Assembly (NCBI GenBank): GCA_937873655.1
Contig: CALMYQ010000262.1
Coordinates: forward strand, 1-48,995
Reading direction: 5' to 3'
Length of the DNA: 48,995 nt
From: an uncultured Lewinella sp.
GTDB taxonomy: Bacteria; Bacteroidota; Bacteroidia; Chitinophagales; Saprospiraceae
Made by a program: the position numbers and the translations under genes. Under the pieces are notes generated by a model. That model was not told the origin of the DNA. It ran no database searches and saw nothing but the letters and a program-made list of their open reading frames with translations. Positions 24,855-33,737 of this stretch are shown piece after piece. Each line of letters begins with the position of its first letter. Within the stretch, counting starts at the first letter, position 1.

Positions 24855-24902
24855 CCGACCGTAAAATTAAAAAAGAGCGAGGAAATTGGGGTTTTACCTG
24901 AA

Positions 24903-27371
24903 ATGAATAAAATCTCTGAACGGCATATTCAGCGAATAAATAACGACCCGGGGGCCGCAGCAACCCTTTTTTGGGCCGTCGCCCTGGTCGTGTCAGCCGG
25001 CCTTTTCAACCCGGCGACGGCCCAGGTCCAATTGCTGGGCCCCGGGGTCAACAGCGGGTACGACGAATCGGTGCCTGTCATCAGCGCCGACGGACAGGCC
25101 CTGTTCTTTACCCGGAAAGGACACCCCCAGAATCTGGGCGAAAAAAGCCTCGAAGATGTCTGGATGAGCCGCCTGCTCCCCAATAACCAATGGGCCAGGG
25201 CCGTCAACCTGGGGCCGACCGTCAACGATCGCTATGTCAATGTGCCGGTCAGCGTGGGGCCCAACAAGAATTCCCTGTACTTTACATCCGGTCCCGATTA
25301 CGACCTTGTACGGGCTTCGAGCACCGGCCGCGGATGGAGTTTCCCGGAAACGCTTACCAATGACGCCTTTTTTCGCGAAGGTAAGATCCATTCCTATTCG
25401 CTCAGCCAGGACGGGAAAACCCTGTTCTTCTCCTGGTCCGGCGAAGAAGGCAACCCGGATCTGTACATTACCTTTCGCCTGGATAACGACGCCTGGACAA
25501 CCCCGCTGCCGCTGCCCGTCAATTCGCCCGGGACGGAGATCAACCCCTTTTTCGCCCGCGACGGCCGAACCCTTTATTTCGCCAGCAACGGATTGGGCGG
25601 TCGAGGCCGTTTGGACCTGTTTCTGACCCGCCGCCTGGACGATTCCTGGCAGCAGTGGTCCGAACCCGAAAACCTGGGCCCCGATGTCAATTCAGCCGAC
25701 GACAATGCCTATATCAGCCTGACCGCCCGCGGCGATGAAGCCTACCTGGTGGTCAAAAGCGAAACCGGCGACCTCAATATCGGGGTGTTGCTGCTGCCGC
25801 AGGAACTCCAGCCCAGCCCGGTTGCCGTTTACGAAGGCCGGCTGGTTTCGGCGGAAACCGGCACTGCGCCCAACGGCGTTACGTTGGAAATGGTCAAACT
25901 CAAGAACCCCGGCGCCCCGCCGGTCAGGTTGCGGCTGTCGCAGGACGGCGCCTTCCGGCTGACGCTGCCCAGGAATGAACCGCGAGGACTATTCGCCTCA
26001 GCCCCCGGCTATTTGCCCGCCGGGATCGATCTGGAAAATACCGAAACCGAAAGCCTGCCTGAAAACCTGGGATCATCGGCCACCTTCAGCGCCGCCTACA
26101 GGGATCGGGACAAACGCATCAGCCTGCTGCAGGACCGGCTTACCCAGATCGAGGATGCCGAGATCGGGTATCGGCGCCAGGCGAACGCCTCCCTCAAGGT
26201 CGTCAGGGAAAAAAACATTGAACCCGAAGACAACCTTTCGGCGCCCGTTATGGATTCTTTGCTGCGCACTTTCCAACTCCTCTTTGCCGGCAACCGGGCC
26301 AAAACCGACCGGGATACCCTGGTCGCGCGGGATTCGCTGGGCCGGCTCCCTGAAGACCAGGAGTTGCAGGATCTTCGGCGCCAATACGAAGCGTATTACC
26401 ACCCGGATACCCCGCCGCCCGCAGCGGAACCGAGTCAGCAGGTGCCTGACGGCGTACGCCGTTTTGAAACCATCCTGGAAGAAACCCGGCGGGAATTGCT
26501 TCAGGTGCTTCGGCCTTTGATTATCCAGACCATGGAGGAAGAGTACTGGCCCCAGGTGAGGAGTGAAACGGAGAAGAACGTGGACCCGGCGGCCCAGATC
26601 AGATTGCGCGAAAATGAGGCCCAGATCAAGGAAGAGGTCCGCCAGGATTATGTGATCCTCAATCCCGGCGCATATGATTTTCCCGAACATGCGGGAGAAG
26701 AACCCTGGGAAAAGGAATTGCGCCAGAAACTGAGGGGGTCTTTGCGCAGGCAGATCGATGAACTCGTCCGGAAGTCCCTTGGAGACAATATGCGCAGTAC
26801 CATGCAGTTGCGCACCCTCCAGATCCTGAAAGACCTGGAAGGGAACGGGATCCAAAAAGAAATGGACCGGCTCGTGCTCGAACAGATCAAAGAGGAGGAA
26901 CGGCAGGTCGATCCCTGGGGAGGGGACCGGGAAACCGGGTTGACGATCAAGAGCGGACTGCCGGCCATTTCAAAGGGATATGAAGAAATTCAGACCAGGT
27001 TATTGCTGATTCCCATCGAAGCGGGCCGGAGTACGGTGTTGAGCAATATCTTTTTCAACCCGAATAACGCCCAACTCAAGGAAGCTTCCTATCCCGAACT
27101 GGAGCGCGTGGTGCGCTTCCTGACGGATAATCCGGGGTTGATCGTGGAGATCGGCGCGCATACCGACGGCTACCCCAGTCACGCCGCCGCTATTCAGCTC
27201 AGCGCCCAGCGGGCCAAGCGCATTTACGATTATTTGCTGGCGCAAGGGATCGGCAAAAACCGGCTCCGTTACCGCGGATACGGCAAAACCCGGCCCATCG
27301 CCTCCAACGATTCCCAGGAAGGCCGCCGGATGAACCAACGCATTGAACTCAAAATCCTTTCCACCGAATAA
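24903..27371 (+). CDS. PD40-repeat / OmpA-family outer membrane protein
   Basis: 822 residues from ATG 24903. The frame is open far upstream, but that part is only antisense to gluQ. A signal segment lies at about 20-41 (ALVVSAGLFNPATAQ). Residues 45-300 hold WD40-like PD40 repeats (VISADGQALFFTRKG, SLSQDGKTLFFSWSG, FFARDGRTLYFASNGLGG). A carboxypeptidase-like stretch with VYEGRLVSAETG follows. Residues 390-680 form a long charged helical region. The C-terminus (about 700-822) is OmpA-like and peptidoglycan-binding (NIFFNPNNAQLKEASYPEL, then IGAHTDGYPSHAAA and LSAQRAKRIYDYL). The order PD40-OmpA recalls T9SS-associated PorE, but without its lipoprotein signal. It overlaps the next gene by one base. 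Confidence 0.88.
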   Translation: MNKISERHIQRINNDPGAAATLFWAVALVVSAGLFNPATAQVQLLGPGVNSGYDESVPVISADGQALFFTRKGHPQNLGEKSLEDVWMSRLLPNNQWARAVNLGPTVNDRYVNVPVSVGPNKNSLYFTSGPDYDLVRASSTGRGWSFPETLTNDAFFREGKIHSYSLSQDGKTLFFSWSGEEGNPDLYITFRLDNDAWTTPLPLPVNSPGTEINPFFARDGRTLYFASNGLGGRGRLDLFLTRRLDDSWQQWSEPENLGPDVNSADDNAYISLTARGDEAYLVVKSETGDLNIGVLLLPQELQPSPVAVYEGRLVSAETGTAPNGVTLEMVKLKNPGAPPVRLRLSQDGAFRLTLPRNEPRGLFASAPGYLPAGIDLENTETESLPENLGSSATFSAAYRDRDKRISLLQDRLTQIEDAEIGYRRQANASLKVVREKNIEPEDNLSAPVMDSLLRTFQLLFAGNRAKTDRDTLVARDSLGRLPEDQELQDLRRQYEAYYHPDTPPPAAEPSQQVPDGVRRFETILEETRRELLQVLRPLIIQTMEEEYWPQVRSETEKNVDPAAQIRLRENEAQIKEEVRQDYVILNPGAYDFPEHAGEEPWEKELRQKLRGSLRRQIDELVRKSLGDNMRSTMQLRTLQILKDLEGNGIQKEMDRLVLEQIKEEERQVDPWGGDRETGLTIKSGLPAISKGYEEIQTRLLLIPIEAGRSTVLSNIFFNPNNAQLKEASYPELERVVRFLTDNPGLIVEIGAHTDGYPSHAAAIQLSAQRAKRIYDYLLAQGIGKNRLRYRGYGKTRPIASNDSQEGRRMNQRIELKILSTE

Positions 27372-27841
27372 TGAAATTTGTCTCCGAACAAATCATCGAA
27401 ACCGTCGCCGACGAGCTGGATACCACCGAAAGCGCTTACGAAGCCGCTGTCATGGATCTCGAAGAACGGCAACCTGTCATACTGGCCTACCTGTTTACCG
27501 AAGATTTCGAAGCCTTCAGTCAGCAGGAACGCGATTTTATCCTGTACCTCCTGATCGTCCTGTGGAAAGCCATAGAACGGGTGAACGGGGAAGTGATCCC
27601 CGCCACTGAGGATAACCTCATGGACGCCGAGGAAAAAAACTGGTCCCTGCTGCAGGATGTCAAGGCCACCCGTTTCCACGAACGGCTCGACGTATTCTTT
27701 CAGGATTATCCCCAGGAGGACCTGCTGGCTTTCGTCGAAGATGCCCTCTCGGATGAAGAAGACGAGTGGGTGACCAAAGAGGGCCGCGAAGCCGTTTTCA
27801 TCACCCTCAAGTCGATCATCGACTGCTGGACCCAGGCATGA
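27371..27841 (+). CDS. Conserved acidic hypothetical protein coupled to the OmpA gene
   Basis: 156 residues, very acidic and helical, with no signal peptide or membrane segment (MKFVSEQIIETVADELD...). I recognise no family. Its ATG shares one base with the stop of the PD40/OmpA gene (TAATG), so translation is coupled. It is probably a cytoplasmic protein made in proportion to the envelope protein; an assembly or regulatory role is only a guess. Confidence 0.75.
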   Translation: MKFVSEQIIETVADELDTTESAYEAAVMDLEERQPVILAYLFTEDFEAFSQQERDFILYLLIVLWKAIERVNGEVIPATEDNLMDAEEKNWSLLQDVKATRFHERLDVFFQDYPQEDLLAFVEDALSDEEDEWVTKEGREAVFITLKSIIDCWTQA

Positions 27842-27889
27842 GCCCCTGAAGGCCGGGCAGGATTATGTCCGGTTTCCAGGCAAGCTTTC

Positions 27890-29743
27890 TTGGGCGGAAG
27901 GGAAATTGCCTTCGCATCCTCAATTCAACCAAGCGTGCCGCGTGGCAGGCCAAATCAACCCCCGATCGCCGTAGCCTCGGCGAAGGAGGTAAATCAACAA
28001 ATCCACAATAAATTGCCCGCAAAAGCAAAAATACCGAAGATCAGACCCAATATATGGTGGGCGGCAGCCGTAGCAGCCTATGTGGGCCTCCTGTTCTGGT
28101 ACCGGTACCGCGAGGTATGGGGAACGCCGTATTGGGGAAACGACGACGTGGTGCAACACCTGATCTGGTCCTTTCGCGACCAGCACTTCAAACCCGGAGA
28201 TCCCTGGGTGATCACGTCCGGCGCCCTCCAGCCGTGGGGGTATTACGGTATGATCTGGCTCCTGAGCCGGTTCATTGACCCGGTGACCATTTCCCGAATT
28301 TTTCCGGTCTTTACGCTGTATGCCGCCTGTTTTTCCGCGTTTTTTCTGGTCAAACGGCGTTTCGGGTGGGCATTAGGGCTTTGCGCCGTGCTCATGTTCA
28401 GCAATATTCCGCTGGAGCGCATGGCCGGATTCATGGCCAGGGCGTTTTCCATTCCGTTCATGCTGTTGTTCCTGTGTTTTTGGGACGCCGGCCGAAAGAA
28501 GGCTGCGGGTTGGACCGCGGCCGTCAGCGCGTTTTTTTACCCGTCGGCATTTTTGACGCTGGGGTGTTTTACAGTATTGAATTACGCCTGGGATCTGCTC
28601 GCTGAGCGGCGGGAACAGACCGGCAACCGGACCCTGAAAAGCCGGCTTATCGTCTGGCCGCAAAAAGATCTTTTTTGGTTGGCGGGGTGCTTTATCGTCC
28701 CGCTGGGTTTTCTGTTCCTGAAATCCTGGACCCTCAATCATCATCCGCTGGTGGGGCCGTTTTTTTCCAGGGAGGCGCTGATGTCCATGCCGGAATTTGC
28801 GCCCGGCGGCCGTGTCGATTTCCATATTCAGATGGACCCCGGACAGCCCTGGAAATTCCCGCTCCGGCATTACCTGAAACTGCCCCTGCCGGATATCACG
28901 CTGGTCCTTCTTGCTGCGTTGTTTGCAGGCAGCTGGTTCTTCCTGAAACAGCATCAGCGATACTTCCGGCATGTCATCCTGTTTGCGGCATCGGGCATGG
29001 CCTGCTTTTATCTGGCTCAATGGCTGCTACCGCGCCTGTTCCAACCAGACCGGTACCTGTATTTCTCCCTGCTCAGCGCCTGGTTCCTGTTTGCCATCGG
29101 CGCTCTCTCCCCCTCCGGAGGGGGCAGGGGGAGGATACCCCTCTCCGGAGGGGGCAGAGGGCGGAACCCAGCCCTCGCTTTCAGACTCGTCCCGATCCTT
29201 CTGATCCCATTGACGGCCTGGTCGGTCTTCAAGGCCCGGTCGCCGAAGGAGTCGGGGATCTATCGCTACGGGGATTACGCCGCCTTGTACGACAAGATCA
29301 AAAGTTTTGATCACCCCGTGAAAATCGCCGGACCGACGGAAGTGACCCCGGAGATTCCCTGGTTTTGCAGGCAATCCGTGCTGTTCAGCGATGAATCCTG
29401 CCACGCACTTTATTTCACGCGGTATTACGATCTGATCCAGGAGCCGGTCCGGGACTTTATCCGGGCTTACACGGCGACGGATTCGCTTCCGGTCCTTGAG
29501 CTGTTTCGGGATCACCAGGTCGATTACCTCATCCTCGACAAATTCTTTTTTGAGCACAACCGGATGTACCTGTTCGAACCCTTTCAAACCCAGGTGAAAC
29601 AACTGACGGAAGGAAAGACCGGGGCGGATTACTGGCTGACCCATGCGCCGGATTCCCTGATCATCCCCGTCGATTGGCGCTACAGCCTGCTGGACGGAGC
29701 CCGGACGCTGGAGGTGTATGGAAATGAGCACATCGGCAAGTAG
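27890..29743 (+). CDS. Polytopic membrane protein, GT-C glycosyltransferase-like
   Basis: About 617 residues if started at TTG 27890. There is no ATG near the first membrane helix. TTG 28014 (MPAKAKIPKIRPNIWW) is a more natural start, with AAGGAGGT 20-30 bp upstream. There are ten or so hydrophobic helices between about 55 and 450. The first periplasmic loop contains YWGNDDVVQHLIW, resembling the acidic loop-1 motif of GT-C transferases, and the C-terminal soluble domain (about 465-617) is periplasmic. A role in lipid-linked sugar or surface polysaccharide transfer is a reasonable guess. Residues about 405-425 (SPSGGGRGR repeated) come from a 30-bp DNA repeat absorbed in frame. Confidence 0.7.
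   Translation: MGGREIAFASSIQPSVPRGRPNQPPIAVASAKEVNQQIHNKLPAKAKIPKIRPNIWWAAAVAAYVGLLFWYRYREVWGTPYWGNDDVVQHLIWSFRDQHFKPGDPWVITSGALQPWGYYGMIWLLSRFIDPVTISRIFPVFTLYAACFSAFFLVKRRFGWALGLCAVLMFSNIPLERMAGFMARAFSIPFMLLFLCFWDAGRKKAAGWTAAVSAFFYPSAFLTLGCFTVLNYAWDLLAERREQTGNRTLKSRLIVWPQKDLFWLAGCFIVPLGFLFLKSWTLNHHPLVGPFFSREALMSMPEFAPGGRVDFHIQMDPGQPWKFPLRHYLKLPLPDITLVLLAALFAGSWFFLKQHQRYFRHVILFAASGMACFYLAQWLLPRLFQPDRYLYFSLLSAWFLFAIGALSPSGGGRGRIPLSGGGRGRNPALAFRLVPILLIPLTAWSVFKARSPKESGIYRYGDYAALYDKIKSFDHPVKIAGPTEVTPEIPWFCRQSVLFSDESCHALYFTRYYDLIQEPVRDFIRAYTATDSLPVLELFRDHQVDYLILDKFFFEHNRMYLFEPFQTQVKQLTEGKTGADYWLTHAPDSLIIPVDWRYSLLDGARTLEVYGNEHIGK
29108..29167 (+). repeat. In-frame 30-bp tandem repeat within the membrane protein gene
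   Basis: Two copies of a CTCCGGAGGGGGCAG-containing unit lie 30 bp apart (CCGGAG at 29115 and 29145). They encode SGGGRGR twice at 10-residue spacing, in a loop between membrane helices. CTCCGGAGGGGGCAGGG elements are, from memory, common intergenic repeats in Bacteroidota. Confidence 0.7.
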
Positions 29744-29942
29744 GGAATCGCTATGAACCCTCCTTCGCTGAAGCTTCGGCCTCCGGACGACGAAGTCGCC
29801 TTCGGCTGACGGAGTCGACGGGCGGAGCAACAACCATAAACCAAAATAAACCCGCCTCCGCCGAGGCTATGGCGGGCGGTGCCATCATAAACCAAAATAA
29901 ACAACCATAAACCAAAATAAACAACCATAAACCAAAATAACC
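29744..29942. repeat. Intergenic repeat block with 20-bp tandem units
   Basis: This gene-free block (29744-30064 contains no gene) has two parts. 29750-29880 is GC-rich and hairpin-prone, with CTTCGCTGAAG and CCGCC...GGCGG words. Four copies of CATAAACCAAAATAAA start at 29835, 29886, 29906 and 29926; the last three are spaced exactly 20 bp. Confidence 0.75.
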
Positions 29943-29954
29943 CCCAAATTTCCG

Positions 29955-29962
29955 TAACTTTG
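29955..29962 (+). promoter_or_regulatory. -7 promoter box of the cold-shock gene
   Basis: TAACTTTG matches TAnnTTTG. The start would be near 29968, giving a leader of about 95 bases before ATG 30065. A long leader is typical of cold-shock mRNAs, which refold with temperature. Confidence 0.5.
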
Positions 29963-30064
29963 TATATCCTCATTGAAATGGGGGCTTTGGTTGGGCATTT
30001 TTGCGGATCTGTTTGCCATAGTTTTCATTTTCAAGTGGGTTTATTCTTTAACTTAAATCAATTT

Positions 30065-30523
30065 ATGGCCAGGTCTCAGGATTCGTTCAACAAAAAAGAA
30101 CAGGAAAAAAAGCGCAAGAAAAAGAATCAGGATAAACAGGAACGCCGGGAAAAGCGCAAAGCCGAAAAAGCGCAAAGCGGGCCCAAGACGCTTGAGGAAA
30201 TGTTTTCCTACGTAGATGAAAACGGCAATCTCACCTCCACTCCTCCTGATCCTTCCAAGAGAAAAGTCATCAAGGCCGAAGATATCGTGCTGGGCGTTCC
30301 GCCGAGGGATGATTCGCCGATGGACACGGTACGCATGGGCCGGGTGAAGTTTTTCAATGATGAAAAAGGCTACGGTTTTATTGTGGACCAGGAAACCAAG
30401 GACAGTGTCTTTGTTCACATCAACAACCTGTCGGGCCCGATCCGGGAAAACGATATGGTATCTTTTGAGGTGGAAATGGGCAACCGGGGGCCCAGCGCAG
30501 TGAATGTACAGTTATTGGACTAA
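30065..30523 (+). CDS. Cold-shock domain protein with basic N-terminal extension
   Basis: 152 residues from ATG 30065. An earlier in-frame ATG at 29960 lies inside the promoter and gives no family sequence. Residues 8-45 are extremely Lys/Arg/Glu-rich (KKEQEKKRKKKNQDKQERRE), likely an unstructured or helical RNA-binding tail. The cold-shock domain is about 85-150: GRVKFFNDEKGYGFI (RNP1) and DSVFVHINNL (RNP2). This two-part architecture is common in Bacteroidota. It should bind single-stranded RNA in the cytoplasm. Its stop overlaps that of the convergent transporter gene by 4 bp. Confidence 0.92.
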   Translation: MARSQDSFNKKEQEKKRKKKNQDKQERREKRKAEKAQSGPKTLEEMFSYVDENGNLTSTPPDPSKRKVIKAEDIVLGVPPRDDSPMDTVRMGRVKFFNDEKGYGFIVDQETKDSVFVHINNLSGPIRENDMVSFEVEMGNRGPSAVNVQLLD

Positions 30524-31890
30524 AGCGCGGTCTCCTGAGCTTCCACTTTTTCTTTTTCTACCTCCCGGAAGCTTATAAACACAATACCTGCAATCAGGCA
30601 GACCACGCCTCCGAATACGGCAGCCAACCGGATGCCCAGGTCGTCGTGAGGGTCTTTCCCAAACAGGGTCAGGATAGCGAAGATCATGATGCCGACCGTC
30701 TGGCCGAGTTTGGTGGAGAAATTGCGCACGGCAAAGAACATAGCCTCCTTCTGCTGCCCGGTCTTCCGGCCGTCGTGCACGGCGATCTCCGCAATGATCG
30801 CAAAGGGAAGGATGCCCAGGAATGCGGCTGGGATGGCCGCAAAAATGGCAAAACCGAAGATCTGCCAGGTAGCGGGCATGGGGAGCTTGCCGAAAAAGAA
30901 GATGCCCATGAGCAGAATGCCCTGGAAGAAGAGGGAATACAGCATCAGCCGCCGTTTGTCGATGCGGTCGGTCAGCCGGATCACCAATGGGTAAAACAGC
31001 AGCGAAACCATCACCAGCACAAACATCACCTGCCCGCCGATAGACTCCTCCAGCGAGAGCAGCACCCGCACAAAGTACAGCAGGCCGCTGCTGATGATGG
31101 TGAGCGAAACAAAATAGGAACAGTCGGCAGCGATGAATACCAGGAAATTGCGATGCGACAAAATATGTTTAACCGCCTCTTTCAGGGGGATGGTCACCGG
31201 GCTTCCCTTGCAGTGTTTTTCCTCGTCGATCACCAGTACAGGCACGATCATGAACAGGCCGCCCAGCGCATACAATCCGCCGATGGCAATCTGGAAGGCC
31301 TGGATCCGTTTTTCCAGGTGGAAGGCGCTCTGGATCCAGTCGGCCAGGCCCGGGGTCTGTGATGATACGATCACGCCCACAACAAAGGCCAGCGAGATCA
31401 GGGCCGACATGTTGACCTTCTCCTTCGGGCCGTGCGCCAGTTCGGGCAGCAGCGCGTTGAACGGGATGATGTAAAACGTCAGCGACAGGTAAAAGCCGAT
31501 CTGGATCAGGGCCAGCCACCACACGTTCTGGTAACTCTCATGATATTCCAGCGGGGTAAAGATCAGAACGCCGAGGACCACGGATGGCAGGATCGCCGCC
31601 CGAAGGAACGGAATTCGCCGGCCCTTGCGGTGTTGCGAACGGTCGCTGAGGAAGGCGATCAGCGGGTCCGTTACAGCATCCAGCAGGCGGCCGCTCGCCG
31701 CGATCAGGGATAAAATGGTGAAAAATCCCAAAACCGTTACCTGCGGCACCAACCCCGAAAGGTTTGAATTGTTGGGCGGTACGTAAAAATAGATCAACAT
31801 CACGGTTACGATATTGATCATGATGGACCAGCCCAGCATACCGCAGGCATAACCCAGTCGCCCAGCCCTGGAAAGTGAGGTTTCGGACAT
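30520..31890 (-). CDS. GPH-family (MFS) sugar:cation symporter
   Basis: 456 residues with about 12 membrane helices. Hallmarks of the glycoside-pentoside-hexuronide group are GRLLDAVTDPLIAFLSDRSQHRKGRRIPFL (positions about 66-95) and the DGRKTGQQKEAMFFA segment in the second half. It imports sugars or related compounds with Na+ or H+; the substrate is not readable from sequence. It is convergent with the cold-shock gene, and no sugar-catabolic gene is adjacent. Confidence 0.9.
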   Translation of the reverse strand: MSETSLSRAGRLGYACGMLGWSIMINIVTVMLIYFYVPPNNSNLSGLVPQVTVLGFFTILSLIAASGRLLDAVTDPLIAFLSDRSQHRKGRRIPFLRAAILPSVVLGVLIFTPLEYHESYQNVWWLALIQIGFYLSLTFYIIPFNALLPELAHGPKEKVNMSALISLAFVVGVIVSSQTPGLADWIQSAFHLEKRIQAFQIAIGGLYALGGLFMIVPVLVIDEEKHCKGSPVTIPLKEAVKHILSHRNFLVFIAADCSYFVSLTIISSGLLYFVRVLLSLEESIGGQVMFVLVMVSLLFYPLVIRLTDRIDKRRLMLYSLFFQGILLMGIFFFGKLPMPATWQIFGFAIFAAIPAAFLGILPFAIIAEIAVHDGRKTGQQKEAMFFAVRNFSTKLGQTVGIMIFAILTLFGKDPHDDLGIRLAAVFGGVVCLIAGIVFISFREVEKEKVEAQETAL

Positions 31891-31966
31891 GCGGCGAAGC
31901 TACGTATTTTATTTTTTGGGATGGAAAAGTTTCGATGAAGGCCGGAATATCCGGGGTCGGCAGGAG

Positions 31967-32947
31967 TTAAACCGGGACCGGCTGCTTATTGTATTTGTTT
32001 CGATACTCGATCGGCGTCAATCCGGTAATTTTCTTGAATACATCCCGGAAAGCCTTGGTATCCGTATAACCCACGTCGAACATGACCTCCGTGATGTTCT
32101 TGCGGCTCGTCTCAAAACTCCGTTTGGCCGCCTCGATCTTGACCCGCTGCATGTATTCCACGATGGTGTTGTTGGTCGCTTTCTTGAAACGCCGTTCAAA
32201 ACTGCGGCGGCCGATAGCGTACATGCCGGCCAATTGGTCAACGGAGATCTTATCCTGGTAATTGTCCTCAATGAAATGCTGGGCCTGAAGCACCTCGTCA
32301 TCGTCGTGCTCTTTCTGACCCTGGAACATGACGAAGTCCGATTGGGTGTTGCGGCTGATGTCGATGGCAAAAAACTTTGCAGCATGGATAGCGATCGACC
32401 GATCCGTATATTTTTCCACCAGGTACAGCAGCAGGTTCCAGTACGAGCTCGCGCCGCCGCTGGAGTAGATGCCCTGTTCCTCGGTGACGATGCTGCCGTC
32501 GACCATTTCGATATCCGGAAACATGGCCTTGAACTGGTTAGCGAACAGCCAGTGGGTCGAACACTGCTTACCCGACAGCAATCCGGTGGAGGCCAGCAAA
32601 AAAGCCCCGACGCAAAGCGATGCCACTTCCGCGCCGTTGCGGTATTGCTGTACGATCCAGGGCAGCAGCCCCTTGTTCCGCTCCAGCGCCGCTTTCATGT
32701 CGCCGCTCAGGGCGGGAATGATGATCAGGTCCGTCTTTGTGATTTCAGTCGTCAGCCGGTCCGGGTGAACGGCAAACAGCCCGTCGTTCAGCCGCACCTC
32801 TTTTGACAGCCCCACCAACTGGACATTGAATAACGGCGCTTTGCCGGCTGCTGCCAGGAATTGATTGACCGCCGTGAACATATACCGCGGATCGACAATG
32901 GCGGCCGGTACCGCAGTTTCGGGGACGAGAATGGATACATGTTTCAT
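31967..32947 (-). CDS. GlxA-type transcriptional regulator (DJ-1/PfpI-like domain plus AraC HTH)
   Basis: 326 residues. The N-terminal half is DJ-1/PfpI-like (VSILVPETAVPAAI, LIIIPALSGD, and ASLCVGAFLLASTGLLSG, where Cys112 lies in the nucleophile-elbow position). The C-terminal half is an AraC/XylS double HTH (ISVDQLAGMYAIGRRSFERR, then ITEVMFDVGYTDTKAFRDVFKK). Such proteins activate nearby genes in response to small molecules. It is divergent from the small cluster at 33091-34142, its likely target. The promoter places the transcription start at or next to the ATG. Confidence 0.92.
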   Translation of the reverse strand: MKHVSILVPETAVPAAIVDPRYMFTAVNQFLAAAGKAPLFNVQLVGLSKEVRLNDGLFAVHPDRLTTEITKTDLIIIPALSGDMKAALERNKGLLPWIVQQYRNGAEVASLCVGAFLLASTGLLSGKQCSTHWLFANQFKAMFPDIEMVDGSIVTEEQGIYSSGGASSYWNLLLYLVEKYTDRSIAIHAAKFFAIDISRNTQSDFVMFQGQKEHDDDEVLQAQHFIEDNYQDKISVDQLAGMYAIGRRSFERRFKKATNNTIVEYMQRVKIEAAKRSFETSRKNITEVMFDVGYTDTKAFRDVFKKITGLTPIEYRNKYNKQPVPV

Positions 32948-32951
32948 ACAA

Positions 32952-32982
32952 CAAATTTACAGCATTGAATTGTCGGAATCAA
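32952..32982 (-). promoter_or_regulatory. Promoter of the GlxA-type regulator (predicted leaderless)
   Basis: On the minus strand TTG (32982-32980), 20 bp, then TAAATTTG (32959-32952) fit the Bacteroidota consensus. Only four bases separate the box from the ATG at 32947, so the transcript should start at or very near the A of ATG. Confidence 0.6.
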
Positions 32983-33090
32983 CCCCTCCAATTGTCGTTT
33001 TTCTACTCGGCACTGTGTCGGATTCCCACGCATCTTTGCAGGGTCAATTGAAATCACCCGACTGACCACTTACGATTAAATTTAATTGCA

Positions 33091-33189
33091 ATGAAAAAGA
33101 AAAAAATCGCTTACTGGATCGCCACCGGCGTTACCCTGGCGCCGTATTTTTTACGGAAGCGGTATGACCGTGCCGCGGCGGTTGCCTGA
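33091..33189 (+). pseudogene. Remnant of a DoxX-like membrane protein gene
   Basis: A 32-codon reading frame. The first 13 residues (MKKKKIAYWIATG) match the usual start of DoxX-like proteins of Bacteroidota. The last ones (FLRKRYDRAAA) look like the basic end of such a protein, with the four-helix core missing. It may be an internal deletion product. DoxX-like genes commonly sit beside GyrI-like and PhnB-like genes, as here. It could still be expressed as a short peptide. Confidence 0.35.
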
Positions 33190-33220
33190 ATCCGTTTCAT
33201 TCAAATCAAAATCAGTATGT

Positions 33221-33628
33221 ATGGAAAATCATGCTTTTGAAAAAGAGACCCTGACGGTTTACGTGGCGGCCGAATCCTTTCCCGAAGGGGTGTTGAAAGC
33301 CCATCAGACGCTTCACGCGGCCGTTGGCCGGAGCGATGATCGCCGGTATTTCGGCATTTCCTGGCCGGACGGCAACGGCGGAATTCATTACCTGGCGGCG
33401 GCGGAAGTACTGGAGAAAACCGAACCCGAAAGCCTCGGATTAAAGACCTTCACCATCAGGGAAGGACCGTATATCGGCATCACCCTGCGCAATTACATGC
33501 AGGATATTCCCGCTATCGGACGTTCCTTCGAAATCCTCCTTGACGATCCCCGGATTGCACACGACGGCTATTGCCTGGAATGGTACCTCTCGGAGGAGGA
33601 GATGATCTGTCTCGTGCCGATTGAGTAA
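33221..33628 (+). CDS. GyrI-like / AraC effector-binding domain protein
   Basis: 135 residues from ATG 33221; an upstream in-frame start at 33164 adds sequence that overlaps the DoxX-like remnant. It is a stand-alone effector-binding domain: FEKETLTVYVAAESFPEGV, RKYFGIS-type strand (RRYFGISWPDG), FTIREGPYIGITLRNYMQDI and GYCLEWYLSEEE. Proteins of this type bind small hydrophobic or cationic ligands and are called predicted transcriptional regulators, although no HTH is present. It lies between the divergent GlxA-type regulator and the PhnB-like gene. Confidence 0.8.
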   Translation: MENHAFEKETLTVYVAAESFPEGVLKAHQTLHAAVGRSDDRRYFGISWPDGNGGIHYLAAAEVLEKTEPESLGLKTFTIREGPYIGITLRNYMQDIPAIGRSFEILLDDPRIAHDGYCLEWYLSEEEMICLVPIE

Positions 33629-33636
33629 TTGAACCG

Positions 33637-33730
33637 AATGATTGGATTGGTCCGAATGATCCGATTTCGCCGACCCCAAGACGGACGCCTAAAATCGAAC
33701 CAATCGAACCAATCGAACCAATCGAACCAA
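33637..33730. repeat. Nonamer repeats in inverted arrangement
   Basis: Degenerate GATTGGTCC/GAATGATCC nonamers (33640-33668) face four exact TCGAACCAA nonamers (33695-33730) across a 26-bp spacer. The two sides are complementary in type, so the block could fold back. The nonamer is the one found inside gluQ. Confidence 0.75.
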
Positions 33731-33737
33731 TTTATAG

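Noticed and set aside
24147..24902. N-terminal extension of the PD40/OmpA frame
   Set aside because: This part is antisense to gluQ. The signal peptide and family sequence begin only after ATG 24903.
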